DNA from: Geobacter sp.
GTDB lineage: Bacteria; Desulfobacterota; Desulfuromonadia; Geobacterales; Geobacteraceae
Reading direction: 5' to 3'
Assembly: GCA_003314535.1 (NCBI GenBank)
Contig: POSG01000018.1
Span: 1 to 63,347, forward strand
DNA: 63,347 nt
The translations under genes were made by a program, and so were the position numbers. Under the pieces are notes generated by a model that was given only the letters and a program-made list of their open reading frames with translations, did not search any database and was not told the origin of the DNA. Positions 37,601 through 46,872 of the stretch are shown here, in pieces. Positions within the stretch are counted from its first letter, which is position 1; each line of letters begins with the position of its first letter.

Positions 37601-38503
37601 ATGCCTGTCAGATCAGCGCAATTGCTTGTCATTTTCTGGTTGCTCCTCTCGGGGCCTCCCGCCCTCGCGGTCGAATTCTCCGATTATAGCCAGGATGTCG
37701 TCGGCACGCCAAACCACTATGTCGTGAAAAGAGGCGAAACGCTCATAGAAATCGCCAGGGCATTCGACCTCGGTTACAACGAGATTGCGGAAGCGAATCC
37801 GGGTGACGACCCGTTCACGCCCAAACAAGGCGCAATGATCCGCATTCCGCTGGAATGGGTCCTGCCGGATGGGTCGAGACAAAAGGGCATGGTCATCAAC
37901 CTGTCGGAGATGCGCCTGTATTTTTTTCACGGTCCGAAGGGCAGGTCGGTTTCCACCTTTCCAATCGGCATCGGTGCGGAAGGAAACGAAACTCCCCTTG
38001 GAAGGTTCACGGTGGTCCGGAAGTCGGCCAACCCGGCCTGGAATGTGCCTCCCTCCATCAGGCGGGAAAAGCCGGACCTGCCCGCAACGGTCCCGCCGGG
38101 GCCCGACAACCCCCTGGGCAGCCATGCCATGAGGCTTTCCAAAGGTTCGATTCTCATACATGGCACCAACAAGCCCTGGGGAGTCGGACGAAAGGCCAGT
38201 CATGGCTGCATCCGCCTCTATCCGGAAGATATAACCAGGCTTTACCAGCTGGTTCCGGTCGGCGCCAGGGTCACCATAACCAGGCAGCCGGTCAAACTGG
38301 GAGTGACGAACGGCAGGGTATTCATCGAGGTCCATAAAGGAGGGGAGGTTGATTATCTGCACGAGGCGGTGCGGCTGATCCGGGCGCGCAAGCTGCTGCT
38401 CCGCATCGACCCGGCAGGACTGTTCACCGCACTGCGGGAGAAGACCGGGGTCCCGACGGATATTACCCTCCGGGAGCCGCAGCGGAGCACGGCACCCCGC
38501 TGA
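37601..38503 (+). CDS. LysM and L,D-transpeptidase (YkuD) protein
   Basis: A 300-residue exported enzyme: signal peptide (VRSAQLLVIFWLLLSGPPAL), one LysM domain (HYVVKRGETLIEIARAFDLG, then NEIAEANPG) and a YkuD catalytic domain with the active-site motif HGTNKPWGVGRKASHGCIRL (Cys and His in SHGCIRL). It cross-links peptidoglycan 3-3 or attaches proteins to peptidoglycan; ErfK/YbiS-like. I chose the ATG at 37601 because AAAGGA precedes it and the signal peptide begins there; the upstream in-frame extension encodes the hppA terminator. Confidence 0.9.
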   Translation: MPVRSAQLLVIFWLLLSGPPALAVEFSDYSQDVVGTPNHYVVKRGETLIEIARAFDLGYNEIAEANPGDDPFTPKQGAMIRIPLEWVLPDGSRQKGMVINLSEMRLYFFHGPKGRSVSTFPIGIGAEGNETPLGRFTVVRKSANPAWNVPPSIRREKPDLPATVPPGPDNPLGSHAMRLSKGSILIHGTNKPWGVGRKASHGCIRLYPEDITRLYQLVPVGARVTITRQPVKLGVTNGRVFIEVHKGGEVDYLHEAVRLIRARKLLLRIDPAGLFTALREKTGVPTDITLREPQRSTAPR

Positions 38504-38556
38504 ATTCCCGTAAAGCGGTCAGTGGCCATCCGGAAACCCCCGTTTAATACAAGCGC

Positions 38557-38737
38557 AGTTTCCGGATCGGAAACGAGGATTTTTTTGTCCTGGCCAGAAA
38601 CTTTTGCCCGCAAAAGTTGACAGCGAAGGCTGACAAAAACAAGGGGTTGCGCGGAGGCATACTGCGGCATGTCGCACAAGCAACCCTGCAGTTTGACAAC
38701 GCCAGGGCAAAAAACGGCCGTTTCCGGATGGAAACTA
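38557..38737 (+). repeat. Dispersed element type A, copy 4
   Basis: Left end AGTTTCCGGATCGGAAACG, then GTCCTGGCCAGAAACTTTTG, an AACTTTTGCCCGCAAAAGTT inverted repeat, the block GGTTGCGCGGAGGCATACTG and right end GTTTCCGGATGGAAACTA. It is the longest copy and combines segments seen separately in copies 1/2 and 3. The right border overlaps the TAG stop codon of the alanine-rich lipoprotein on the minus strand. A further CATCCGGAAAC at 38527 may be an extra border. Confidence 0.75.
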
Positions 38738-39088
38738 CTTTTTCTGGCCCAGCTCGAAAGCCTTGGCAGCCTTTGCGGCAGCGGCGTCAGCCCTGTTTGC
38801 CGCCGATTCAGCGCGAGCGGCTGCGGCATCGGCCTTGTTGCCCGCCATGTTGGCAGCATTCTGCGCAGCCGACGCCATGTTCTTCGCGTTATTCACCTCG
38901 GCTGCAAGGTTGTTCGCCCTGCCCTCGAGCGCCCCTATCCGCGCTTCCAGTTCGCCAGCCTTTGCCTCCAGCTTGCAGAGCCTGTCGTTCAGCGGAACCA
39001 CACTGTTCCTTACATATTCCTCTGTAGCACATCCTGAAAGCACTGCCGCAACGGAAAGCACGGCAAAGGCAGATCCGACATTTCTCAT
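38735..39088 (-). CDS. Alanine-rich coiled-coil lipoprotein (Lpp-like)
   Basis: A 117-residue protein with a lipoprotein signal (FAVLSVAAVLSGC). A heptad-patterned N-half (VVPLNDRLCKLEAKAGELEA) follows, then an almost purely Ala/Asn/Lys/Arg/Glu helical zipper (NAKNMASAAQNAANMAGNKA) ending AFELGQKK. This matches alanine-zipper outer membrane lipoproteins of the Lpp type; the terminal Lys could allow attachment to peptidoglycan, possibly by the L,D-transpeptidase encoded just upstream (inference). GGAGG lies upstream of the ATG. The stop codon is embedded in the border of repeat element A copy 4. Confidence 0.72.
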   Translation of the reverse strand: MRNVGSAFAVLSVAAVLSGCATEEYVRNSVVPLNDRLCKLEAKAGELEARIGALEGRANNLAAEVNNAKNMASAAQNAANMAGNKADAAAARAESAANRADAAAAKAAKAFELGQKK

Positions 39089-39363
39089 AGGTCCGTTCCT
39101 CCTCCCGATACAGTATATCCCCTCTTATGTCCGGTGTCTCACCGCTTTGCGTCTGAATTCTTCCACGAACAGTTCCCGTCTGAACCCGGGATCGAAACTA
39201 ATTAATACCAAATACGCCTGATAATCAACCTGAAAATGTGATTAACCCTCGCACAGCATTAAAGAATACCCAAAAGTAGCCGAAATGAGTAGACAGGCCG
39301 CTTTTTCGTGCAGTAGAAATCCGGATGGCGGCAAACTCCGTGGAATATTTGAGGGAGCGGGAA

Positions 39364-41931
39364 GTGAAACAGGCTCTTGGCGCAAATACAAAGTGGGCAG
39401 CGTTCCGGATAGTTGCAGTGTATTCGGTTTTCGGCGGATTCTGGATATATTTTTCCGACACTGCCATGGGAAATCTCATTCACGACCCGGTTCTGATCAC
39501 ACGCCTGTCTGTTTTCAAGGGCCTTTCCTTTATCCTGGTCACAGCCTCTCTTCTTTATATTCTCATCACGCGACATGCCCGGCATATGTCCGAGACTGCG
39601 CGACAGCTACGCGAAAGCGAATCTCTCCTCAAACTCACCGCATATTCGGTTGAGCACATAACGGACGCGGTCTACTGGTTGACGGATAAAGGCCAATTCT
39701 GGAACTGCAACGCAGCCGCCTGCAACATGCTGGGGTACAGCCGTGAAGAACTGCTGAAGATGTCTGTGCTTGACATTGATCCGGGCTATAAACAGGAAAA
39801 CAGGCACTCCCACAAGGAAAAACTCGAAAAAACCGGAAGCCTGAGATTGCGGAGATTTCACACTGCCCGGGACGGCCGCGTTATTCCCGTCGACATCACT
39901 ACAAACTACTTTGTCTACAATGGCAAGGGTTATATCTGTTCAATTGTCAGGGACATCTCTGACCGTGTGCAGTTCGAGAAGGAAGCATCATTCTTCAGGG
40001 GGCTCATAGAATTCACCCGGGAACCGGTCTATGTCCTGGACAGGGGAGACGGTTACAGAATGTACTATGCCAATCCCGCTGCCTGCGAACACTTCGGAAT
40101 GAGCCTGGAAAAGCTGCGAACCATGCGTATTCCCGACTGGGATCCTACCTTCGACATGGAGAAAATGCCCGGCATCAATGAACAGCTGAAGCAGGGAAAG
40201 CTGCTGCGCTTCGAGACAACGCACCGTGTAGCTTCGGGATGTCTGATACCGGTCGAGGTTACCGTAAATTACCTGAAGTTCGACGGGAGGGAATTTTCAG
40301 GCGGGAATTTCCATGACATCCGAGTGCGGAAAACAATGGAAGCCTCGCTCAGGGAAAGCGAATGCAACCTGATCGAGGCTCAGCGCATTGCCAGGGTTGG
40401 CAACTGGGCAAGAGACCTGGCCGGCAAACTGCTGTATGCTTCACCTGAATGCCGACGCATATTCGGCAAAGCGGAACGAGAAGTGCAGGGGACTCTCGAT
40501 TCGCTCCTGGAGCTGGTGCATCCCGAGGATCGGCAGAGTGTCGCCGCAGTGTTCGCCTCTATCGTTCAAACGAAACAACCGTTCCTGATCGACTTCAAAG
40601 TCACTCGGCCGGATGGTACGGAATGCATCGTTCGCGGCCGCGGGGAACTGGTTGCTGATGAATCGGGAAGACCGTCAAAGATCATCGGCACCGTCCAGGA
40701 CATCACGGAGCAGCGCAAGGCCGAGTCCGATCGCATGGAGCTTGAACGGCAGATGCTCAACATACAGAAACTGGAAAGCCTCGGCATCCTGGCCGGCGGC
40801 ATAGCCCATGATTTCAACAATCTCCTGACCGGAATCCTGGGCAACCTGTCCATGATGCGCATGGGCCTTCACGTAACCCACGAACTGAACGAGAGGATCA
40901 CGCGGTGCGAGAAAGCCGTTCAGCAGGCAACAGGCCTTACCTGCCAGCTGTTGACATTTTCCCGGGGGGGTGACCCGGTGAAGAAACTCGTTGATCCCCG
41001 CCGGATAATCCGGGATGCATCGTCTTTCTCCCTTCACGGTTCCAACGTGGCAGTCAAAATGAATATCAGCGACGACCTGTGGCCCATTGAGGCGGACGAA
41101 GGGCAAATCGGCCAAGTGTTTCACAACCTCCTCATCAACGCCGACCAGGCAATGCCCCAGGGCGGGACCGTGCGTGTGGAAGCATCAAACTGCCGCATTC
41201 GAAAAGGCGAGTCGAGCTCTCTCCAGCCGGGCGACTACGTGCAGGTTTCGGTTATCGACCAGGGGACGGGGATAACACCGGAAAACATGGATAAGATCTT
41301 CGATCCCTATTTCACCACTAAGGAGACAGGCACGGGGCTGGGGCTCACCGCGCTTCATTCAATTGTCAGGAAACATGGGGGACAGGTTCTGGTATCATCG
41401 CGAGTCGGAGCCGGTTCAGTATTCCGGGTCTACCTGCCGGCCCTTTCCGATCATGTCACTGGCGGGAATGAAACGGAAATCGCCGCTCCCTGCTCCGCGG
41501 ACAAGGGCGAAGGCTTCATCATGGTGATGGATGACGAGGAAACCATCCGGGATCTGGCACAGGAGATGCTGTCCCTGCTGGGATACGGCGTAAAAACCTG
41601 CTCATGCGGCGAAGAATTGCTGGAGCAGTACGAATACTGCCTGGGAAATGGGAAGCGGCCGGAAGCAGTAGTCATGGATCTCACCATCCCGGGGAAGATG
41701 GGGGGGTTGGAAGCGGCAACCGCCATCCAGGCCCTTGATCCCGAGGCGCGGCTCATCGTCTCCAGTGGCTACTCCAACGACCCGGTGATGGCGAACTACC
41801 GGAGATACGGCTTTTGCGAGGCGATTGTCAAACCGTTCCGGATGGATGAGCTGGAAGGTTCCATGCAGCGTGCGCTGGACGGCCGGCCTGAATCGGAACT
41901 GGAGGGGACACGTCCGAAAGCGCCTGCGTGA
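39364..41931 (+). CDS. Hybrid sensor histidine kinase with three PAS domains and a receiver
   Basis: An 855-residue protein. Two N-terminal membrane helices (FRIVAVYSVFGGFWIYFS and SFILVTASLLYILITRHA) frame a very short loop. Three PAS domains follow (~80-190, 200-320, 330-450), then a HisKA of the HDFNN class (GGIAHDFNNLLTGILGNLSM), a HATPase_c domain (GQIGQVFHNLLINADQAMPQ, DPYFTTKETGTGLGL) and a C-terminal receiver with phospho-Asp in VVMDLTIPG. I chose the GTG at 39364 because GGGAG precedes it; an ATG 13 codons upstream has no ribosome site. No cognate regulator is adjacent. Confidence 0.9.
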   Translation: MKQALGANTKWAAFRIVAVYSVFGGFWIYFSDTAMGNLIHDPVLITRLSVFKGLSFILVTASLLYILITRHARHMSETARQLRESESLLKLTAYSVEHITDAVYWLTDKGQFWNCNAAACNMLGYSREELLKMSVLDIDPGYKQENRHSHKEKLEKTGSLRLRRFHTARDGRVIPVDITTNYFVYNGKGYICSIVRDISDRVQFEKEASFFRGLIEFTREPVYVLDRGDGYRMYYANPAACEHFGMSLEKLRTMRIPDWDPTFDMEKMPGINEQLKQGKLLRFETTHRVASGCLIPVEVTVNYLKFDGREFSGGNFHDIRVRKTMEASLRESECNLIEAQRIARVGNWARDLAGKLLYASPECRRIFGKAEREVQGTLDSLLELVHPEDRQSVAAVFASIVQTKQPFLIDFKVTRPDGTECIVRGRGELVADESGRPSKIIGTVQDITEQRKAESDRMELERQMLNIQKLESLGILAGGIAHDFNNLLTGILGNLSMMRMGLHVTHELNERITRCEKAVQQATGLTCQLLTFSRGGDPVKKLVDPRRIIRDASSFSLHGSNVAVKMNISDDLWPIEADEGQIGQVFHNLLINADQAMPQGGTVRVEASNCRIRKGESSSLQPGDYVQVSVIDQGTGITPENMDKIFDPYFTTKETGTGLGLTALHSIVRKHGGQVLVSSRVGAGSVFRVYLPALSDHVTGGNETEIAAPCSADKGEGFIMVMDDEETIRDLAQEMLSLLGYGVKTCSCGEELLEQYEYCLGNGKRPEAVVMDLTIPGKMGGLEAATAIQALDPEARLIVSSGYSNDPVMANYRRYGFCEAIVKPFRMDELEGSMQRALDGRPESELEGTRPKAPA

Positions 41932-41951
41932 AACACGACAGGTCAAAAGTG

Positions 41952-41983
41952 AAGCCCCCTTCCCAGAATCGGGAAGGGGGCTT
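41952..41983. terminator. Bidirectional intrinsic terminator
   Basis: AAGCCCCCTTCCC (41952-41964) and GGGAAGGGGGCTT (41971-41983) are perfect 13-bp arms with a 6-base loop, placed between the kinase gene (plus) and the end of carB (minus). Confidence 0.8.
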
Positions 41984-42008
41984 ATTGACATCACTGCGGG
42001 AAAAGACG

Positions 42009-45000
42009 CTATGCGGAAATCCCTGCGTGGTATTCCTGCAGGCTGCGGATTTCCCCTCGCCCCCTTCGGCTGGCGGCGATGCCTTTGGCTGCAGCGATTG
42101 CCGCCGCGATGGTTGTGATATAGGGAACCTTGTACTGGATGGCAGCCTTGCGGATGTAGGAATCGTCGTGCAGACTCTGGCGGCCCGCCGGCGTGTTTAC
42201 CACCAGCTGGATCTCCCTGTTCCTGATCGCGTCAGCGATGTTGGGGCGGCCTTCGTGCATCTTGAGGATACGCTCCGCTTCGATGCCGTGCTCCTTCAGA
42301 CAGGCGTGGGTGCCTTCGGTGGCCCTGATGAGGAAGCCCAGGTCGGCAAAGCGGCGCGCGACCTCCAATGCGCCTTGGCGGTCGTGCTCTGAAACCGTGA
42401 GGAGCACCGTCCCTTCCAGGGGGAGTGTGGAAGAGGCCCCCTCCTGGGCCTTGTAGAAGGCGAGGCCGTAATTGTCGGCCATGCCCAGGACTTCTCCGGT
42501 GGAGCGCATCTCCGGCCCCAGCACCGGGTCCACTTCCGGGAACATGTAAAAGGGGAAGACCGCTTCCTTGACGCCGAAGTGAGGCAGCGGACGCCGTTTC
42601 AGGTTCATCTCCGACAGCTTCCTTCCCAGCATGACGCGGGTGGCAATGCGCGCCATGGGAATGTTGCAGACCTTGCTGACCAGGGGCACGGTCCGGCTTG
42701 CGCGCGGGTTCGCCTCAAGTATGTACACCGTGTCGTCGGCAATGGCGTACTGGATGTTCATCAATCCCACCACGCCCATCTCCAGGGCGATCTTTTTCGT
42801 ATATTCTTCGATTGTATCTATGTGCCTCTGCGGTATGCTCACCGGCGGAATCACGCAGGCCGAATCTCCCGAATGGATGCCGGCCAACTCGATATGCTCC
42901 ATGACCGCCGGTACGAAGGCGTCACTGCCGTCGGCAATGGCGTCGGCCTCGGCCTCGATGGCGTTCTCCAGGAAACGGTCGATAAGTATCGGCCTCTCCG
43001 GAGAGACGTCAACCGCCTTGTGCAGGTACTCCCTGAGCATTTCTTCGTCGTAGACGATTTCCATGGCCCGGCCGCCGAGAACGTAGGACGGCCGGACAAT
43101 GAGCGGGTAGCCGATGCGCGAGGCGATTTCCAGGGCCTCGGGCAGAGTGCTGGCCATGCCCGACTCGGGCTGGGGTATGCCCAGCTTGCGCATCACCCGG
43201 CTGAAACGGTCCCGGTCTTCCGCAAGGTCGATGGTCTCCGGGCTGGTGCCGATGATCTTCACACCGGCCGCCTCCAGTTCGGCTGCAATGTTCAGCGGCG
43301 TCTGGCCGCCGAACTGGACGACCACCCCTTCCGGCTTTTCCTTTTCATAGATGGCAAGAACATCTTCAACCGTGAGCGGCTCGAAATAAAGCTTGTTCGA
43401 TGTGTCATAGTCTGTCGAAACCGTCTCCGGGTTGCAGTTCACCATGATCGACTCGAAGCCTTCCTCCCGGAGCGCCATGGCGGTGTGGACACAGCAGTAG
43501 TCGAACTCGATCCCCTGGCCGATCCTGTTGGGGCCGCCGCCCAGGACCATTATCTTGCGCTTGTCGCTGACCGGCACGGTATCAGGAGCGTTGTAGGTTG
43601 AGAAGTAGTAGGCAGCGTTTTCCACGCCACTCACCGGGACCGGCTCCCAGGCCTCGACCACACCCAAGGCGGTGCGCCGCTCGCGAACCGCAGCTTCGGG
43701 AATGCCCAAGAGCTTGGCCAGGTAGCGGTCGGCAAAACCGTCCTTTTTTGCCCGGACCAGGAGCGGGTCGGGGGGAAGCTCTCCCTTGCAGCGTAGAATT
43801 TCCTCCTCCAGCATCACCAGCTCCTTCATCTGCTGGAGGAACCATGGCTTGATATGGGTGCGGCGGTACAAGAGTTCGATGTCAGCCCCCTTGCGCAGCG
43901 CTTCGTAGAGAATGAACTGGCGCTCGCTGGAGGGTTCCGCAAGAAGGCCAAGCAGCTCTTCCAGTGTCTTGCCGTTGAAATCCCTGGCAAAACCCAGGCC
44001 GTAGCGGCCGATTTCCAGGGACCGGATCGACTTCTGCAGGGCTTCCTTGTAATTCTTGCCGATGCTCATGACCTCGCCGACCGCGCGCATCTGCGTGCCC
44101 AGCTTGTCTTCCGATCCCCTGAACTTCTCGAATGCCCAGCGGGCGAACTTGACCACGACGTAGTCGCCGGAAGGGGTGTATTTTTCCAGGCTGCCGTCGC
44201 GCCAGTAGGGGATTTCGTCCAGGGTCATTCCTGCCGCGAGCATGGACGAGACAAGGGCGATGGGAAAGCCAGTCGCCTTGGAAGCGAGCGCCGATGAGCG
44301 GGAGGTGCGGGGATTTATCTCGATTACCACCACCCGGCCGGATTTTGGGTCGTGGGCAAACTGGACATTGGTGCCGCCGATCACCTCGATGGCATCGACA
44401 ATGGCATAGGAGTACTGCTGGAGCCGGTCCTGGAGCTCCGTGCTTATGGTCAGCATCGGTGCGGTGCAGTAGGAGTCGCCGGTATGGACGCCCATGGCGT
44501 CGACATTTTCGATGAAACAAACCGTGATCTTCTGGCTCTTGGCGTCCCGCACCACTTCCAGCTCCAGCTCTTCCCAGCCGAGCACCGACTCCTCGATCAG
44601 CACCTGGCTCACCGGGCTGGCGGCCAGGCCGCGGCTGACAATGGTGGAGAATTCCTCCTTGTTGTAGGCAAATCCCCCTCCCGTCCCTCCCATGGTGTAG
44701 GCGGGACGTATGACCACCGGCAGGCCGATCCGTTCGATGATTTCCCATGCCTCCTCCATGGAAGTGGCGATGTCGCTGCGCGGAGTCTCTATGCCCAGGC
44801 GGGTCATGGTTTCCTTGAAGGTTTCCCGGTCCTCGCCGCGCTTGATGGCATCCAGGTTGACGCCGATCACGCGCACCCCGTACTCGTCCAGAACCCCCCG
44901 GCGTGCCAGTTCGCTGGACAGGTTGAGGCCGGTCTGCCCTCCCAGGTTGGGAAGGAGCGCGTCAGGACGTTCCTTTTTTATGATCTCGGTCAGTGTTTCG

Positions 45001-45212
45001 GCATTGAGAGCCTCTATGTAGGTGGTATCGGCCATACCGGGATCGGTCATGATCGTGGCCGGGTTGGAGTTGACCAGCAGGATCTCGTAGCCCAGCTTGC
45101 GCAGGGCCTTGCACGCCTGGGTGCCGGAATAGTCGAATTCGCACGCCTGGCCTATGATGATTGGACCTGATCCGATAATGAGGACCTTTTTCACATCGTC
45201 TCTTTTTGGCAT
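42009..45212 (-). CDS. carB: Carbamoyl-phosphate synthase, large subunit
   Basis: A 1067-residue enzyme that uses glutamine-derived ammonia, bicarbonate and two ATP to make carbamoyl phosphate for arginine and pyrimidine synthesis. Two homologous ATP-grasp halves (first GSGPIIIGQACEFDYSGTQA; second GGGPNRIGQGIEFDYCCVHT) and the C-terminal MGS-like allosteric domain (FLIRATEGTHACLKEHGIEA) are complete. I use the ATG at 45212, with AAGGAGG 6 bases upstream; the longer in-frame reading lacks support. carA is not in the window's neighbouring genes. The 306-bp space to the next gene (45213-45518) holds no clear gene or terminator. Confidence 0.96.
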   Translation of the reverse strand: MPKRDDVKKVLIIGSGPIIIGQACEFDYSGTQACKALRKLGYEILLVNSNPATIMTDPGMADTTYIEALNAETLTEIIKKERPDALLPNLGGQTGLNLSSELARRGVLDEYGVRVIGVNLDAIKRGEDRETFKETMTRLGIETPRSDIATSMEEAWEIIERIGLPVVIRPAYTMGGTGGGFAYNKEEFSTIVSRGLAASPVSQVLIEESVLGWEELELEVVRDAKSQKITVCFIENVDAMGVHTGDSYCTAPMLTISTELQDRLQQYSYAIVDAIEVIGGTNVQFAHDPKSGRVVVIEINPRTSRSSALASKATGFPIALVSSMLAAGMTLDEIPYWRDGSLEKYTPSGDYVVVKFARWAFEKFRGSEDKLGTQMRAVGEVMSIGKNYKEALQKSIRSLEIGRYGLGFARDFNGKTLEELLGLLAEPSSERQFILYEALRKGADIELLYRRTHIKPWFLQQMKELVMLEEEILRCKGELPPDPLLVRAKKDGFADRYLAKLLGIPEAAVRERRTALGVVEAWEPVPVSGVENAAYYFSTYNAPDTVPVSDKRKIMVLGGGPNRIGQGIEFDYCCVHTAMALREEGFESIMVNCNPETVSTDYDTSNKLYFEPLTVEDVLAIYEKEKPEGVVVQFGGQTPLNIAAELEAAGVKIIGTSPETIDLAEDRDRFSRVMRKLGIPQPESGMASTLPEALEIASRIGYPLIVRPSYVLGGRAMEIVYDEEMLREYLHKAVDVSPERPILIDRFLENAIEAEADAIADGSDAFVPAVMEHIELAGIHSGDSACVIPPVSIPQRHIDTIEEYTKKIALEMGVVGLMNIQYAIADDTVYILEANPRASRTVPLVSKVCNIPMARIATRVMLGRKLSEMNLKRRPLPHFGVKEAVFPFYMFPEVDPVLGPEMRSTGEVLGMADNYGLAFYKAQEGASSTLPLEGTVLLTVSEHDRQGALEVARRFADLGFLIRATEGTHACLKEHGIEAERILKMHEGRPNIADAIRNREIQLVVNTPAGRQSLHDDSYIRKAAIQYKVPYITTIAAAIAAAKGIAASRRGRGEIRSLQEYHAGISA

Positions 45213-45518
45213 CAATGCCTCCTTGCCGTGTTGTGTGGAAAACCTGTGCACAAATTCCGTGCAACAATAGCGCATAGGTGGAAACGTCTGCAACTTTTTT
45301 CATCATTTCACCGGTTACACTCCCAAAAATCGCCGAGAAGGTACTCAAACTGCACAATATTCGTTCACAAAAGGAGTCGGCTGCCCGGCCTGAAAAATAT
45401 CCTGTAAACTTTTTCCGTATCCACCCGTTTTATATGTTGAATCGAAGATGGAACCGCAAACGGAAAAGGGAGTCTTGCAACGGGGAGTCTTGGGGTTTGA
45501 GAGTGGAGGAATACAACG

Positions 45519-46676
45519 ATGAAAAGGCATATATTGTTTTCTACGGTTTTGATCCTGGCCACATGGTCAGCCGCGACCGCGTCCAGCGCACAGTTTACCA
45601 TCAACCTGCCCGGTTTCGGGCTGAGCCTGCCGGCCCCACCCGGCGTGGGGATCAACATCGGGCTTCCGTTCGTGCCCGCAACACCGTATCCATACCAGCC
45701 GGTAGCAGCAGCGCCGGCATATCCCTACGATTACGAGACCCTGGACCTGGCTGCACCTCCTGATTTCGTCGAACCGCCCGAACTGGGATTCTATGTAGCG
45801 GTAGGCGTCCCGTTTGATCTGTTCTTTTTCAACAACGTTTACTATCTGTACCGGGACAATTGCTGGTATTCGTCGTACTATTACAACGGCCCGTGGAGAG
45901 GACTCTCCTACAATCATGTCCCCTATGCTCTTCACAGGTACCCGTTCGACAGAATCCATCACTACAGGGACAATTACTACGGACAATACCAGAGATACGG
46001 CTCATGGAGCGGACAGTCCCATTTCCGTCCTGGCGCGCATGCGGTGGGAAGAGAGGGATATGACCGCTCAAGGTATGGCTACGCCAGGCCGAACAGCTCG
46101 AGCCAGGTTTATGGGAACAGGCCGTCATTCGGCGGAACCTCTTACAACAGGACGACCGCTCCCGCTTACGATTACGGCAGCAGATCGTCTTACGGCAGGG
46201 CAAACAGCGGGCCGACCCAATTCTATGGAAGCAGACCGGACGCCGCCAGGTCATTCTCTCCCGCCCAGAGTTACGGGAACAGAGCGGCATATTACCGGCA
46301 GGACAGGCCGACTCAGGGCTTCACCGGCAGACCTGCTTTCAGCCGACCTGACAACGCCGTGAGCCAAGGCGCGAACAGGGCCGCATACAGCAGACCATAC
46401 GGCCAGGCTCAAGGGTTCGGCAACAGGGTCACCTACAGCAGGCCGATGAACACCAGCCAGAGCTTCGGCAACAGGCCGTCGTTCAGCAGGCCCAATTCCG
46501 GCGGCCAGGTTTTCCAGAACAGACCCGCTTTCAGCAGCCCGAGCAACGCGGGACGGAATTTCGGCAGCAGGCCTGCTTTCAACAGGTCACAAAATACGGG
46601 CCACGTCAACGCTTCCGACCGGGGTCACAGCAGCTTCGGCAACGGCGGTTTCGGAGGCCATGGCCGGGGCAGGTAG
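45519..46676 (+). CDS. Secreted Tyr-rich protein with FGNRPxFSRP-type repeats
   Basis: A 385-residue exported protein. A signal peptide (RHILFSTVLILATWSAATAS) is followed by a Pro/Tyr-rich N-half (ELGFYVAVGVPFDLFFFNNV, then YYLYRDNCWYSSYYYNGPWR). The C-terminal ~230 residues are low complexity, built of degenerate 15-18 residue units around (F/Y)GNR(P/A)xFSRP with Asn/Ser/Gly between (YGNRPSFGG, FGNRVTYSRP, FGNRPSFSRP, FQNRPAFSSP, FGSRPAFNRS), ending GGFGGHGRGR. It is strongly basic (Arg) and resembles no enzyme. A GGAGG ribosome site precedes the ATG. Role unknown; an extracellular matrix or nucleic-acid/polysaccharide binding role is only a guess. Confidence 0.65.
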   Translation: MKRHILFSTVLILATWSAATASSAQFTINLPGFGLSLPAPPGVGINIGLPFVPATPYPYQPVAAAPAYPYDYETLDLAAPPDFVEPPELGFYVAVGVPFDLFFFNNVYYLYRDNCWYSSYYYNGPWRGLSYNHVPYALHRYPFDRIHHYRDNYYGQYQRYGSWSGQSHFRPGAHAVGREGYDRSRYGYARPNSSSQVYGNRPSFGGTSYNRTTAPAYDYGSRSSYGRANSGPTQFYGSRPDAARSFSPAQSYGNRAAYYRQDRPTQGFTGRPAFSRPDNAVSQGANRAAYSRPYGQAQGFGNRVTYSRPMNTSQSFGNRPSFSRPNSGGQVFQNRPAFSSPSNAGRNFGSRPAFNRSQNTGHVNASDRGHSSFGNGGFGGHGRGR

Positions 46677-46736
46677 CAGGATTGTGACACGCGGCAACAT
46701 TAGAGGCGAGTTCTTCGGACCGAACTCCGAAACGGC

Positions 46737-46769
46737 AAAGGCCATTCCCCGGGAAAGGGCATGGCCTTT
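46737..46769 (+). terminator. Probable terminator of the repeat-protein gene
   Basis: AAAGGCCAT (46737-46745) pairs with ATGGCCTTT (46761-46769), with CCC/GGG inside, 60 bp after the stop. The following GTCGTTTG is only moderately T-rich. Confidence 0.5.
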
Positions 46770-46872
46770 GTCGTTTGTAAAAGAAGATTCCTCATTTTTT
46801 CCACAATTGTTACATAATTACCTGATATCAACCCGTCATGAAGACAATCCACACTCATGACGGGGATGGAAT

